This document shows positions 1 to 14,052 of a DNA stretch of 64,000 nucleotides, piece after piece. Source of the stretch: Dictyophora rubrovolvata. Lineage: Eukaryota > Basidiomycota > Agaricomycetes > Phallales > Phallaceae. Every line of letters begins with the position of its first letter. Within the stretch, counting starts at the first letter, position 1. Below the pieces are notes generated by a model. That model was not told the DNA's origin. It saw only the letters and a list, made by a program, of their open reading frames with translations, and did no database searches. The translations under genes were made by a program, and so were the position numbers. The DNA lies in the NCBI GenBank assembly GCA_029959195.1, contig CP114120.1, forward strand, positions 2,170,001 through 2,234,000. The letters are read 5' to 3'.

Positions 1-1062
1 AAAAAAGCATCCGTATCCTCAGCCAGCACAGTACATACACGATCCGTATTCCTCCCTCCTTGGCGACAACAACGACCAGCGAACCAGTGAGTGAATCTGT
101 TATTCATGCACTCTGCTTCGGAATTGCTTGCTCAATAATTTACCAGAACCATCCTGGCACCCAGCCTGCACTGTACAAGTCGACGGCCGATTACCATTAC
201 GATTACGCTTGCCATTGCCATTGCGATTATCTTTATCTTTATCTTGAGGCAGTTATTAAACTATCTTTATCTTTATCATTTACAGATCAAGTAAATCGAG
301 AAGGTCCATCCTTGATTTATCTCTCGTCTTCAACACATGTATTTCACTCCTGCCCCGCACACGTGCACGTGTCTTTCTTCCACCACTTTCGTACTGAAAT
401 CTGCAACTCCGGAATTCTTCTCTTTTGCTAGAAACTTGTAAAAGTTTTCTCCGGCGGAACGTTTATCTTAAATTTGAATTGATCAACAATTCGCAATTCC
501 TCTTGTTCTTGTTTTCTTAAGCAGATTCAATCCGATTTCGATTCGATTCGGCCCTGCTCTGCTGCTACTGTCAATTACAGCAACGTTCTTCTAAATCTAA
601 TCTCTAAAATCCCATCTCCAGCAAATCCCAGCTTGTCTCTCCATCAAGCCATTTCATACCACCACCACGCGTTTATCTCATTCAGATCCATCGGATTCGG
701 ACTGGGATCCAGTGCTTTATTATTATTTGTCTTCTTTTTTTCTTTTCTTCCCTGGTCACCGGATTCGAACTTCGTTTTTGTATTGCTTTTTTGAAAATCA
801 GTTACGTTACTGGTTCCTCAACCTTTTTTTTTTTTAAATCGTCACCGGCTTGATCATAACAAACTGACCGTACCTCCATATACCGTACGGAAGTGCCAAA
901 TTGTTACAGGTGTATTTCAAACTGCAATCCCAATTTCATCGATAAGCAAATGTTTCTCTTTTTTTTCTTTCTGTGTAAGCTGTTTACTCACCAATCATAG
1001 TTCCGGCGTTTTTCATCGATTGTGTCATTCGTGCAAGTAGGCCTCCGTTGTATCAGCCCATC

Positions 1063-1067
<5 letters not shown>

Positions 1068-1096
<29 letters not shown>
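1068..1096. repeat. Poly-G tract of 29 bases
   Basis: An uninterrupted run of 29 G on the + strand lies inside pyrimidine-rich, gene-free DNA. Such a run can fold into stacked G-quadruplexes and is prone to length change in replication and sequencing, so the exact length should not be trusted. Confidence 0.95.
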
Positions 1097-1097
<1 letters not shown>

Positions 1098-2212
1098 GTT
1101 TCAACTTCGTCTCCTCCTATTACACTGCAAATAATCACCCATCCTCCTGAAGGGAGACGACGCCCTTCACTCCCATATCAAGCTGCAGATGGCTGCAAAG
1201 TTAAATGACCCTTAAGCCGCCCATCTCCAAACTCTGCTCTCCTTCATCAAAAGTTCATTCATACTCTCCGGTGCTGTGGACCATATCCTCCAAGCGCCTC
1301 TTTTGTTCTGTTCCGGTGGCTTCAAGAAGCAGCGTTCCCCTTCTGCCTATGGTAGTATACTAGTACTTTTTTTTTTACCCGGTTTATCACGTACCCTCAT
1401 CCGAGGAGTCAACTCCTATTTCCCTTTTCCTTTTCTGTTCTTCACGCCTCCTGTTTTATCATCGCCCGCTTATACTGGTGATGAACTCGGACATGAAACC
1501 CGAATCATCGGTGAGGGTAAAAAAAAAATTAAACCCTTTTGCTGTGGCTTTCATTTTCAACTATCCAACGTTTCAATTTCAGGTCTAGGCTTTCTAAACA
1601 AACTCATAACCGGGGTTCAAAGAGTCAAGATCAAATATCGGTCAGAGTCGTAATGAGCTGAGCTCTTCACTGGACGCTGCCTTGCCTTGCCTTTACCTTA
1701 CTTGCCGTTCACATAATTTTGATGGCTTCAAAAGTCAAAACAGCGAGAATTCTTTTCATTTCTCTTTCCTTTCTTTCCCCCCCTTTTTCATTTCAAATTT
1801 CTTGCGCTTCTCGCTTCTCACTTCTCACTCTTTTCTTTTGATAAAAATATTCGCTTTTAATCTGGCTGAGATTTCTCTTTTTGATGCTTGTTATGACTGG
1901 ATAGCCTTTTGAGATCATGAGCGATGATGTTAAGAAAAAACAAGATGGTTGGTTGGGTGGGTGGATGGATAGATGGTTAGGTGGGAAAGTCTTTTGTGTT
2001 TTGATCGTTGTTGAGTTCAACTTTGTTGATGGGCAAATCTTCTTATTGGCTTGTAAGTGCCTTTCATTATTCCTCCATCTTTTCAAAACAATCTCATCTT
2101 GATGCGTTTCCCTGGGCCGGAAATATATCAACTGTTCAGCATCCTCACACCACAAATACTTTTCATATCACAAAAACCCGGATCTTTCTCGGATTCGTTC
2201 GCCCGAATCACC

Positions 2213-2233
2213 GTATGTATGTATGTATGTATC
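2213..2233. repeat. GTAT microsatellite
   Basis: About five tandem copies of a GTAT tetranucleotide in the gene-free left end. Similar short TATG/CATA and TA runs occur at about 3,957-3,968 and 4,431-4,450. Confidence 0.85.
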
Positions 2234-5200
2234 CATATACCCATGTAATTAATTCAACTCAATCTCAGGCTCAATCTCCACTTTAGCTCAGCTTTCAGAA
2301 ATTCTTCTTCTTCACCATATGCTTCGAAAAGCTTCTTTTCTCTTAACTCTCTCAAAACAAGTTTCTCTCGAAACTCTCGGCAGGCCCGGGGTTTTGAACC
2401 GATCATTATCGTGAGCCTAGGCTTGAGTGGCGCGCGCGATATGTATTTAGATGCCCTGGAGCTAGAAGGAGAAGACTTACGAATTCGTTTTTAGTTTGAC
2501 ACCTACATACATCACCTACATACATAGTCATAGTCATATATATATAGCAACAGCAATAATAGTAAGTGCGTTTTCGTATCTATAATGTGCGGCTGAATAT
2601 TAGCTATCATGCCAAGGCGAAAAAGAAAGAAGGTAAAGGGCAGAAGCTAATATGAACTCATTTTTTATTTTATTTTTCACACCATTATGTATTCTGAATT
2701 CAGCCGTGGTATCAGTGGCTGATCAACAGTCGACGTGATTAGTTACCCATGGCTATCCTAAGATAACCCACTTTTATTCCCAAGCAATACAGTACATACG
2801 TTAAATAAATAACTTTTTTTCACGATTACAGGCTTCTTTCTGTCTTTTTTCGTATAAGTATAAGCATACATACCATATAACCCCCTCCCCCCTTTTCCAC
2901 CTGAACTCTCTTTTTTTAACGTTTTCATTGACTTTATCTTTATCTTCGTTTATTACATATTATCTACCCGACGACTAATTGTGTGTGCGTTTACCCAATT
3001 CATTTCATTTCCTCCCGTTTTTGACTCGTGATATGTTCCAAAAAATCCGCATTGAATGACGTCATCACCTGTCTCATAACCTTCAGTCTAATATTGGTCT
3101 CGCCGGACTTCTTTTTTTTTTTTTTCTTCTTCCAGCTATTCCTTCTGGTAGAGCCAGGTTGGTCAGAAGACCCATACATAATAACTTTTAACTTGCTTTT
3201 CAATTTTATTATTCAGTCTTCTAAGTTCCTTGCGACAAAATTTTTTTATTCCCTAGGCTTGAGGGTCCCTTACTGGTTCCGTCGTCGCTAGCCTACTACC
3301 AGATTCTTCTTCTTCTTAATAATCCGTGCCTACCTCAAATTATTGAAAATCCTTCGAATCTTTTTTTTTTGTTCAAATAAAAGAAGAAGAACAAAACGCG
3401 ACTTCAGCATGGTTTGTTAACTCGACTTTCAGGTTATATGTTAGTAGTTATTTCATTCTAATTATTGAGTCATTCACCTTAAAGCACCATCCTGTTACAG
3501 TTTAATATGGTATATATAAAACATGCCTTCCTGCCTCGGCTAGGCGGCCTAGCGCTCTTGCTCTTGTTAGTGTTCTTCTTTGAATTGAAAAGCCATGGCT
3601 ATATTATGGCTAATGATCTTTTCTTGTCCCGTTGTAATGGTAACATTATATTGAAGATCATGACTCGCGGACAGCGCTTCAAGTTTGATTCATTGTTCAT
3701 CGTAAAGCCACGATAAAGGATCCGGACTTGCGTAAAATTACTGTTACCGTACCAAATCGAAAAGATTATTAATCCGAACGCCCTTTTTTTTAGTTCTTGG
3801 CACTTTTTCACTACTTGTATGCTATCACTACTAGCGAGGGGACATAACGATTCGGTGGCACTGGCAGACCGGCATGTGGGGCCTAGAATGCTTATGATAT
3901 CGTACATAGTAACACTTGAGGTTGTGGTTGTGGATTACAAGGGGTTCTACCCCGCATATATATATATAGCAATGTTTATGCCTAATCTGCCCATTAAACC
4001 GAGTAGATTCTCAGACGAAATGCATCGATATTATTCATGAGACGACTCGTGGTTCGTGGAGAGGAGAGTGAAAAAGTGTCTTTCTTTTTTTTCAAGTAAG
4101 AATACCACGAATGGGGGTGAACCAATGCAAATCGGGACGATTAAATTTCGACCCTCGATGTAACCCATACATGTATTCAATATTACGATCTACCATATCA
4201 GCACTCAATCACCTACCATTTTCGGAAATTTTCTTCTTCTTCCTCTTCTTAATTCGGTCAATGACCTTATATTATAATGATTTCCGATGGCCGTGTTACA
4301 GTTGTGCATACCATACTAGTATGTATCGAGCTCCAGAGTTCGGAAATGAAGGTCCAGGTGTTCAAACTCCCTTTTCTGGTGAACGAGTCAGAACATGTGG
4401 AAATAGAATTCAAACCTCAAGATACCCACATATGTATGTACATACATATGTCTTCATGCACGCCGACTTGAGCTCTTGAGGCACTTGAAATTACGGCCAA
4501 GAAAGAGGGGTTATGTGTCAAGATGATAATGATGATTATGTATGCCTGCCTAATTTGAGTCCGATGATAATAGCAGTACGCCGTATAATTTATACGACAT
4601 CTTATTATTGAACATTTATTATCTCATAAATACGCCGAATCTCCGAATGATCAAAAAGAATACTTTTATACCCTAAAAACAAAGGTGCTATAATAGGAAT
4701 TAGACAATGGGGAGAACGTTCTCTTCTCCTAATATCCCATCCTTACCAAAAAGTTAAAAGCAATAGAATCACTGGCACGAGCCAGAATATAACGTGCTGA
4801 ATTCGAAAAAAAATACAAATTCAGAAGTTGGGCCTTTTTACAACATATGGAAACCTCCCACTTGAAATTTGATGCATGATCTACGTGTCCCATGTGGCTC
4901 GCTCTTCTTCAAATTCTGGACTTAGCCAATAGGTAATTGCGCGCCCAGCCGCACCGCTCCGCCCGTTCTGAAACCTGCGTCAAAAGGGTTCAACCAGGTG
5001 TAAATGTTAATAGTTGGCAGGAGTGCTGAGTTGTTTGTTGCGTTTGAAAGGATGGTGATGATGATAATGATACGGGCACTCATACCTGGCTTAGTGAATG
5101 GTTGTCAACACGAGTCAAGTTTCATTTTTCAAGTATATCCAGAAAGGAGATAGTTAATTTTACTCAACGGGGTGTAATGAATGCCTGGTTCATTCCTCCG

Positions 5201-5450
5201 TGTACCGCGTTCGCCATTTCTTCCCTTTCGCGATAACCTTCGGTCATTACATTAGGCCATTTTATGAAATTTTTTTCAGCGAAGCTCCCCTGATTAACAG
5301 TGGTGGTGATAGTTTGATGAGACGTTTTTTTTTTCTCGTCGGAGAGTGTTATGATTTCGCTAAAAAGGTAAGTGCCTTACTTTATTCGCAGCCTATCGAA
5401 ACCTTTGTGATCCACAGCCTGACACATACATATGTTGAAGCGCCTTGAGG

Positions 5451-8400
5451 GTTAAAACGTCGTGGAATCACGCATGTAAGCTCATACAAGAGCACATGCC
5501 ACACCTCAAGGAATAAAAATATCCCACACGGGTTCAATTCGGTGTGCGCTGATGACCGCCAACTGAACTTGCCCTTACAAACGAGTGAAAGAGATTTTAT
5601 TCCCGGAGTTAGTCGCCTTCAATGACAAAGGCCTCTCTCTGTGAAACTGCGGAAATCAAATGAAATAGTATGAATCAAGTAAGCACGCTTTTCTTAGAGC
5701 CAACAACTTACGAACAGACCGGAAGACCTGAAAGCAAACAACATTGGGTTATAAGCCCTCCCAATCGGGTTTACACAGCCATCGTTATCTTGGGCTAGGC
5801 CCTGTCCATAATAAGGCTTAGAATAACACCAGACAAACACGGGTTCCTAGTTTGCACTGTAACACAACCAAACTGAATTATCTCCGTCGTCATTACCTCG
5901 CTCTTCAAACATACATACCTGCATAGCAAAGCAGCTGACGGCTGTTGCATGGGTCGCTCTTTTAATTGGAAGAATCTTTGCATGAAGCGGATCTTCTGCG
6001 GGTAAAGCGTGCATCCGAATATGCATAAACCTTAACAGCGATTAGATAAAGCATTTGAAACATCTGAAAGTGACTGCCACACCTTCACATGTGAATGCGT
6101 GCCTAATGTATACTCCTTATCAAATTTCAATTTTAAATATTGCAGTAAACGAAGATGGCGATCCGAGACAAAGCAGACTTTAGACAAGTCACCGGAAGCT
6201 AAAAGTCTGTATTCCCAATAGAACGGATGGAATGAAACAGCGATGTTAACAGCCTTCTTCCGGCAACCGGTTATCTAGAAGGAAGCCGGGCGATTCCATG
6301 AACGCTTTTGAATGCCGTCCCAAAAGTTCTATTCGTCCGAGCTTCAGAAACGTATCAGGTTTTACGAGAAGCAAATTAGTAGACAGTTCCATTGAGTTTC
6401 ATCTGCATTGTAGAAAGGAGGCTTGAGAATAACTCGTATGGTTAGACCTGGTACCGCCATTATATTAATAAGTCAACGCAGCTATTGTATTCAAGCGCAT
6501 CACCAATTGTCAATGCACGGTTGGAATTGCTAAATCTACGCCAACCTCGTATGGGGGAGATGGACTGAATAGTTATTGGGAAATGAATGAGTATATTTAT
6601 TCGATTAGAGTTTCCAAATACCGGCCATATTGTAGCGACATGATCAAATCCGAAAGAGCCGATTTTACCTAGAATTGACTGTCAAAATTTCATGATGGAA
6701 GCCTAGTGAGATGAGTTCAGCATCGGAACCTGGTGCCGTACTTGCAGGCAAAATAATATGTTCTCGTAGACTGTTGAGGCCAAATAATTGACTTCCATCT
6801 ATCAGTACCTCAAGTCTTGGCTGCCCAAGGAATGTGAATGTGACGTGTAAAATATCGAGTGTCCAGTCGTTCGTTCGTCAGGGCGCTTTCCACCTTCTTC
6901 TTTAAGGATCATCGGGTTGTGTTATATTTTTAAAAAAGCGGGGAAAATAAATGGAAGGTCAGATCTAATCAACAGTTAAGTGACCTTACCCACTTACCAA
7001 GAACTCCATCCAGGTCCGGATCTATTTAGGGTGCCGAACGCGTGCATATTTTTGTGGCATTGGATCATGTCGCGTTCAATATCAGCTTAGCTGAGTGTCG
7101 CTTAGTATAAGCCTTTTTTACTGCTAGCCGCTCACCTAAGAGCTTGGTTTTTATAAAACGTATGCAGTCTTCATTCAAACTGCTCTACAACAAATTTATC
7201 GGGTTTGATTTGAAATTCTCGAGATAAGAACCTGCCGCCATCATCTAACCAATGCGGTACGCATATATCCATCTACCTATGGATGCATTGAGAGAGAAAA
7301 AGGGTGTGCCGCCGGAACATCATTTCATCCCACTTATGCAGCTACACCCCCGGCAATCTTCCTGAACTTTAGCTCGGAATCGGAAGAGTACTCGTTTTCT
7401 CACTGCTTTTGTTCGTACAGCGCTTAACCAGCTGTAGCGCTCCAATGGAAGCCGCCTATTTTGATTGAGCGAAGACAGCCGCCAGGTCCAAATCAAACAA
7501 TTCAGATAGAACCCTTTGGTCTTTATTTCTAATGGGTCCGAATCCGGTGGGGCGCCAGAATGAGCTGTGTAAAATGAGGCGATAATTTTAGCACGCGTTT
7601 TCTGCTTCCACTTGGAAAAAACAAACGTAAACATCTTGATGATGGTGGGATGCTTGGGTAAACGGTGTTGGTATGGAAATACGCGAGTAGGATGTATTGC
7701 CAGAAGGTCATATTGCTTCTCATGCCCAAGTTGGAACGAATCGCAATGATAAACGTTCGAAGAGTGATTTACTTGGGAAAGAACGGTAAAACTTGGCCGA
7801 TTTTCTGATATTACTACGAGAAACTCAGCTGTGCCTTCTTTTTGTAAGCTGAAGAATACAAAAATATGATTCTCGTTCGGAACGAGGCGATCTTGGCTCT
7901 ATATGGAGAGTCAGACTTCTCTAAGTCATGTTCCCCTATTTGGACTCGATGGGCTAGGGAAAGCGCAAGTGCAAATTCTTAATCTGAACAAGGTTGATCT
8001 CTACGTTGACAAAGATAATAATGTCTAAAAGTGAAAGAGTGTGCGGAAGACGGACGCACATAAATGAAGCCGGAATGACCGGGATTGAAGGATCCCGATG
8101 AATTCAACACAGACGTTTGTTCTGCCTCGACAAGACCGGCGTGATGATAGGACACCTGGTTAGCTCCGGAAGAGGGGAAACTGATTCTGTATACGCAAGA
8201 ATTAACCCTTTAAACGCTAGATATCCGGTACTCAAAAGGAATGGAGTTGACAACATTAAAGTCTGATTGCAAAAATAAGCACGTAATTGAAGTCGCAGCT
8301 TGAAACCACTAACGGCATAATCCAGCGTATTGAACGCGCTATCTTCCAAAGTCAGCGCGGTCTAATAGGAGGTCTTAGCCCATTATATATATGCATCAAT

Positions 8401-11400
8401 AGCTGGTCAAACGTCGTTGAGAAGTCCGAGTTTAGCCGAAGTACGAAGGAAAAAGAACGAAACATGGTTGAAATCAGCCCCTGTGGTGAACAGGCGTCGA
8501 GTTGTTCATCCATTAAGAACTTGGTACATAAATAGCATGTGGATATGAGAGCCATGAGACCTTGATGGCCAAGTGTTTATAACGCAATTGAAGACGTTTA
8601 CAGGCCCACAAACGGTATTGAAGTTCATAACTAGCGCTGCTCAAGTCCATCAGCTTTGAAGAAGGATAGGCACAAAACCAGAAACCGAAAAAGGAGGAAA
8701 CCGCACAAATCGCCAGACATGAACTCTTCTCGGACCTGAGAGAAGGCAGACTAAAGCGCAAGGAGAAGATGCAGTTGACAAATCGCATGGCTAAGCGATG
8801 AAATTCGTCGGGTAAGGTATAATCGGGAAAACAGGACCGAGTAATCGCTCGAATGTTGTCCATAACGTTGCTGATCCTGACCTACTTTTTGGACAGAAGT
8901 TGCAGAGTGGCCAAAAATAACCACCGTATCAATTTCGCTGAAAGTTGCGACGAAGGCTGGAAGTACGAGGGCAAATTAACCAATTAGTTTTTTTTCGACT
9001 GGTAAGACACCATTAGAACATATTCGTGTCGCAATTGAACCCCGTTTGTCAACCTTGAACGTAACATTGAGCGATAGTGGTTGAGGGCAACGTCAGAAAA
9101 AAAAAAGCTGGCCAATCGCGAAACTCCGCTTCAATTATCAAGCGACAAAGGTTCGTGCTCTTCCTTTCTCCAATAAATTGAATGAATGACACATCCTTTC
9201 AGCGCATGGCCACCTCGTTTTTTTGTCTTCCAAGTCCAATGTTCTTCAGTGGAACATTCGAGAAAACCTAGTCAGGTCGTGGTTTGGTTTTGAAAAACTT
9301 ATCGGACACTCGGCACAACGTGAAGTCAAGTAGCGTTAATTTGGTCCATATTTGAAAAGGCTCGAGAAATATTTGTTTGCCCCATTCAGCTCTATCCAAC
9401 AACATGGTTGTTACGAATCAGGTTTCTGAACTGTTATCTGCTCTTCTATCGCATTCAGGAGCCGACATTTTCCGGGACAAACTTTCAGTGGCTCGCGTCA
9501 TTTAATTGGAGACCAAATAATTGATGTCGACATTGTTGTCATGTGATAGGGCTCATCATGACGATATGCAAATATTATAATTCAACTGGGGGACAAGGTC
9601 AAAAAAAAGATGTCATAGCAGGGGACGGACCCCTGGCAAGGGGAAGAAATGCGAACTTAAATGATAAACGCGAAGGAAATCGTATCCGCCCTCAGCCGGT
9701 CAAAGAAGTTCAAGACATCATGTTGAATTGTTCACCGGTTCCCAATTATGAATTATAGCGCAAAGGTACTGTCTCGCCATCCAATGAATGACTCATGCTA
9801 ATATAGTAATGCCACAAGGACGAACGCCTAGGAAGGCTTCCGAGCCCATTATCGTCATTAACATACCATAGCCATCTTCTTGAGGCAATAAGAAGCTCGC
9901 CTGACATTTCCCACAGGTTGGCATTTGATCAAGGTGTAGACAAAGGCCCCAATTTTAAACGGACTCTCACCAGATCTTTACCGCCTACCGTAGTGATCTC
10001 AGAATGTGAAAGTTCAGAAATTGCCACATGACCAACCCTTTAACCCAGAGGGAAATGACGCGGATTCCCGCTGGCGTGCGGGCTTTAATCTTAGCTTACT
10101 TTATTGCAAGTATGCAAGTATTCAAGAGCAGGCATGCCCTGTAAACGAGATAGCTCATAATCTTTGTCAGTGACAAAGGAATTCCGGGGCAGAAAGGACA
10201 TAGGGGAGTTTCAAGTTCCTTCCGGATACCTCCTGCGTCGTAGATTTAGCCGGCAAGTAGTACATCCGATTCCAACCTAAGATATTATTTCCTAAAAGAA
10301 ACCAATCACCTCAGCTACCTTGAGTTAATACGCAAAATCCGATAATGATGGAATCGAGTCATGGCCACATCCCCCGCACAAGCCTTAGTTAACGAAGATA
10401 TCGGCCACCAATACGATCCTTCAGCTACATCTCAATCCTACTCCTTATCGCTGTAACTACTTATCGCCAGAAGAAGAGAAGAAACTTAATGTGGGTTCCT
10501 CCTAAATTTTTCCAGCATACAGATTAAGTATTATGCACATTCTAGAAGTTCTAAAAACTTGCCTATCACATGCACTTTTTGCCTGTGAAATCTCGCTGAA
10601 TGAGAGAATGCTACATTCTCGAACCACACTATCAGGGATAAAGCTCTTTCCTTCCCACCACACAATATCAAAAAAACAACTTTATTACAAAGGTTTACCA
10701 ACGTGGTCACTGCTTCCTGCGCGGGAATCTCGGCGTGCTCCAGCATATCACGACGAAATATTTGACAACAAGAAGGCCCGCTGAATCGGCTGATGTCTCA
10801 GGATACTATTTACAGCTCCTTCGCTCCCGTAATGAATGGATCCCTTCTGCCTGTGGATATCTGCTGTGAGCTATGGACACTCGTAAGGTCAGTGAGTCAT
10901 TAGCTTCCACTATCCGGGAAAGTAGCCGTCCTGAGTTTGTTGGACAAGGAAAGACAGGGAGATTAAGGTCTATATGAAGACGGTACATTTTTTTATCTCA
11001 TGATCATAATCTAAGTCTATATATTCGATTAATACCATTGGTAGATCCAGCTGGCTGAACGAACAGGTGCCCAAAAAGTTCTAAATAAACGTTAACCGAT
11101 TCATCTTTGAATTAATTAAAACCGCTGTTTTTTTAGCTGCCTGCGAAGGATTGGAACCCCATTATGGTTGCGGTTAAACGTTAACTGCGCTGTATCGCTT
11201 GACAAGAGGTAATTATAGCATCACATTTAACCACCATATCCTTACCCTTAATAGTTATCTATTAATTCATGCATGCACCTCTCGCAAGAAAGCTATCAAA
11301 CCAAACTAGGGAAGGTCGAAGTCCCATTTGTATATTTCATTCCGAAGGTCACCGGCTAGTGCCTACTCGTAGAACGTCCTGGGATGCGGTACCATCAAAT

Positions 11401-12168
11401 CAGCGAAGGGGATATGTTATAACGATAATCCGTTTTGTCTTCCACTACATGTATGTATATGAATGCATCATTTAGTTTCGGTGAACGCCCGTTGACACTC
11501 AAAGGACCTTAATGGCAATGGCAATCGACTGCAATACATTAAACGAGATCGTGATGCATGAGAACAGCGTTTACAACTGTACGTCAGATTCAATTCGCAG
11601 GACTGTCTTTTATCTTCACTTCGTGCACAGACCATGAGATACGGGACATGTGATTAATTGGTGGCGCAGTTTTTTTTTTAATTAAATTCTCGGCTTTTGG
11701 GGTGAAGAATTGATGGACTACGGTGATTCGATGGCAGCAGTCATGACGTTAGAGCTCTGATCTACGCTTTGGTTTCATCTTTCACAGTGAGTTTTTCTTA
11801 CTTTTTCTTTGTCCTTCTCTTGCTGATAGAAAATTAGTTGATGACATGTTTTGTGGTATATGCGTCAAGATTTAATGTGTGTTCAGCATCAAGTCGGACA
11901 TGTCGACGTCCGCTCAGATTTATCTTTGGCTCAGTTCTTCTTTGTACGTACTTTTTTTTTCAATGAATTTACCGCCATTAACTCCGATGGGGTGAGTATA
12001 CTCGTACATAATTCAGTTTTTTTCCTCGGGTAACCGCGTCACTTTTAGGTGTTTTGGCTGTGGTTTTATGTAATAATACAAACTTATGACATACCAATGG
12101 CATCGAGATTCAAGAATTTTATACCAGTGTGCTTTTGTTTCCGTTGACGTTGTCGTCGATGTTCTGAT
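5451..12168. other. Gene-free stretch, no recognisable features
   Basis: Composition is more even than in the left end. Scattered open stretches of 60-116 codons appear on both strands, for example 8,513-8,863 on the minus strand, but they overlap each other, do not join through plausible introns into a longer product and resemble no family I recognise. I see no tRNA, rRNA, transposase or repeat array. The stretch may be regulatory space or decayed sequence. About 11.8-12.1 kb is presumably the promoter of the next gene. Confidence 0.5.
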
Positions 12169-14052
12169 ATGGCCACGAACGCCGTTGACCACACTCAGGC
12201 TGGCCTCGATGCCATGACTCTCAACAGCGCAGACACCGAATTAAATCTAAGCGACTTCCTCGATTTAGAAAGGTTCGCTGATATCCTTTCTACTCCTGCA
12301 AGCGCGTCGCCAATTCCCATTGACACGTCAATCAACGCGAACAACGACTATTCCCATACACCCTCAACGTTACAACACAATGGCCGCGTTGACATTCACA
12401 GAGAGAGAGAGTCAACCCCAAAACCATCCCAATACAACCAACATTCGTTTCTCGCGAATGTAACAATGGCGCGATCCCCACGATTTTTTTCACTAGTTTC
12501 CCCTTATTCACTCAATCCAAAACACACGATGGACAACTGGCCCGCGTTCCAGTTCGTCCAACCTCTTACACCCACCGTTTCATCCCGCAGCCCGAGTCCA
12601 ATTTCCTCAACAGCCAGCACGGTCATCGACGTCACCTCCCCTCAAATCTCAAAAGCCGTTACATATATACGACAGAACCTTCAACGGGAATACGACGAAA
12701 AGCTGGAGCAAAGACTAGTTGAAGTTGAGTATCGGCTGAGAAAGGAATACCTCGACAAACTGGACGTACAGCTGCAACTTGAGCGGAAGCATGCTGAAGA
12801 AGAATACCGCACTCACTTCGAGAAGCTCCTCCAAGAGAGGATGAAAGAGGTGGTGGTCCAGTTTAACGGGCAAGTGGGTTTTTTTCTTATATTTTTTGTT
12901 GTCGTTAGTTTGAAATGAAGGTGACTGACTTACTGCTTGAAAACGTGCTAGTGCGATGCTAATCGTACCGAATTCGAAGAAATATTGAAGGAACGTATGG
13001 CCGAGGTGCAAGTTATATGCAATGAAATGGTAGGATATGCTTATTTAACTCAAAAATTGTGGCTCAGTTCTCTTTGAGGTGGAAAAAAAAGACCGAGAGG
13101 TTACAAGGCTGAAGGCGAAACTGAAAACGGCCGCAACCATAAGTCAAACAAACACAAGAAAGCATGGTTCAGCTGCACACTTACAAGATCAGGAATCTGA
13201 GAAGCGACAGACGGGAAGGACTCGAACGCTTCGTAGAAGAATCTCGTCTGATTCGGAAAGCGAGTATGTGCCTTCAGAGATTGAGCCGAGATCGATTGAG
13301 CCGAGATCGCCAGCACCCACACCCGGAAGGGTTGAAAACGTGGCCAAAAGAACATCGGACTTGCCATGCGTACGTACCCTCCCTCTTATTCTCCAAAACC
13401 CACTTACAACCTTTATGTCCAGCTAAAAGACGTGTCCATCGAGGACTTGGCGGAAAAGTTCTTCAGACTTCAATTAATTGTTTCAATTCAACATGCACAA
13501 CTAGAGCAAGTGCAGGAAGATTTAACCATATATCGGGAAAAACTCGAAAAGCATCAATGCGGAGCACGGGGTGATGGGCGCATACAGCAACCGCCATACC
13601 GTGATTCAGAAGATCGACTCGACAAAGGGGTAGAGCAGAACCGCGAGCGTGAAGTTGAAGGTCCAGGTGCTACCGATTCCGAAGTGTCAATAATGCCTTC
13701 TGACCGAGTCTCCACACCACCTCGACTGCTCTCGAGCTCGCCCAGATGGCGGCCTTACCCATCGCCAACCCCATCGCCTCTCACCCAACCAGTCGAATCC
13801 GCTACGGTACATAGTCGAAAAGTATCCCAGACTCCCTCCCCGCTGGGATCTCCCTTTGAGACACCACCCTCCTCGGTTATGAGATCTTTCGCGAGGAACC
13901 CCCTGATATGGAGTGGCGGACCTTCAAGCTCTCAGACTAGTGTGAATTCCTTTGACCGCTGTGTTGATAGTAGTATGACCTCTGAAGAAGAGGAGATTGA
14001 TGAGCTTCAAGATGATGAAGACTTGGATGAGCCGTGGATTATTTCAAGGTGA
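12169..14052 (+). CDS. Coiled-coil protein of unknown function, 4 exons
   Basis: Four exons join in frame: 12,169-12,873, 12,952-13,029, 13,079-13,369 and 13,423-14,052, with GT-AG introns of 49-78 bp, giving about 568 residues. The N-terminus is acidic and Ser/Thr-rich. Residues ~165-330 are rich in Glu, Lys, Arg and Leu in heptad-like spacing (for example EYDEKLEQRLVEVEYRLRK), which suggests a long coiled coil. A second short helical segment near residue 370 contains IEDLAEKFFRLQLIVSIQHA. The tail is Ser/Pro-rich with repeated SPTPSP-type phosphosites and ends in a run of acidic residues (SEEEEIDELQDDEDLDEPW). I do not recognise the family. The layout would fit a scaffold or cytoskeletal/centrosomal adaptor, but this is inference only. 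Confidence 0.75.

Larger units (their letters stand above)
1..5450. other. Gene-free, pyrimidine-rich left end
   Basis: I find no convincing coding region here. Open stretches are short, low in complexity and match no family I know. The first 3.5 kb of the + strand is strongly C/T-rich with many T runs, a texture common in fungal promoters and long 5' leaders. Some intron-like signals exist, for example a gtgagt donor at 87 and a tttacag acceptor ending at 285. It could therefore be the leader of a transcript or a long upstream region of a gene left of the window. That is inference; no start codon with a sensible downstream reading frame follows. Confidence 0.5.

Noticed and set aside
2380-2470. 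A tRNA-like patch with gttttgaacc on the + strand.
   Set aside because: No A box at the right distance, no acceptor or anticodon stem could be paired.
5520-5560. A B-box-like gggttcaattc at about 5,530.
   Set aside because: The flanking arms do not pair as a T stem, and no cloverleaf could be drawn.
6665-6870. A minus-strand run of about 67 codons without stop (including LEVLIDGSQLFGLNSLREHI) that reads like protein.
   Set aside because: Stops on both sides, no start, no partner exon; a run of this length is expected by chance several times in 12 kb.
8104-8863. Overlapping open stretches of 67-116 codons on both strands, thought possibly to be an old gene.
   Set aside because: No joinable introns, no recognisable motif, and both strands are equally open, as expected by chance at this composition.
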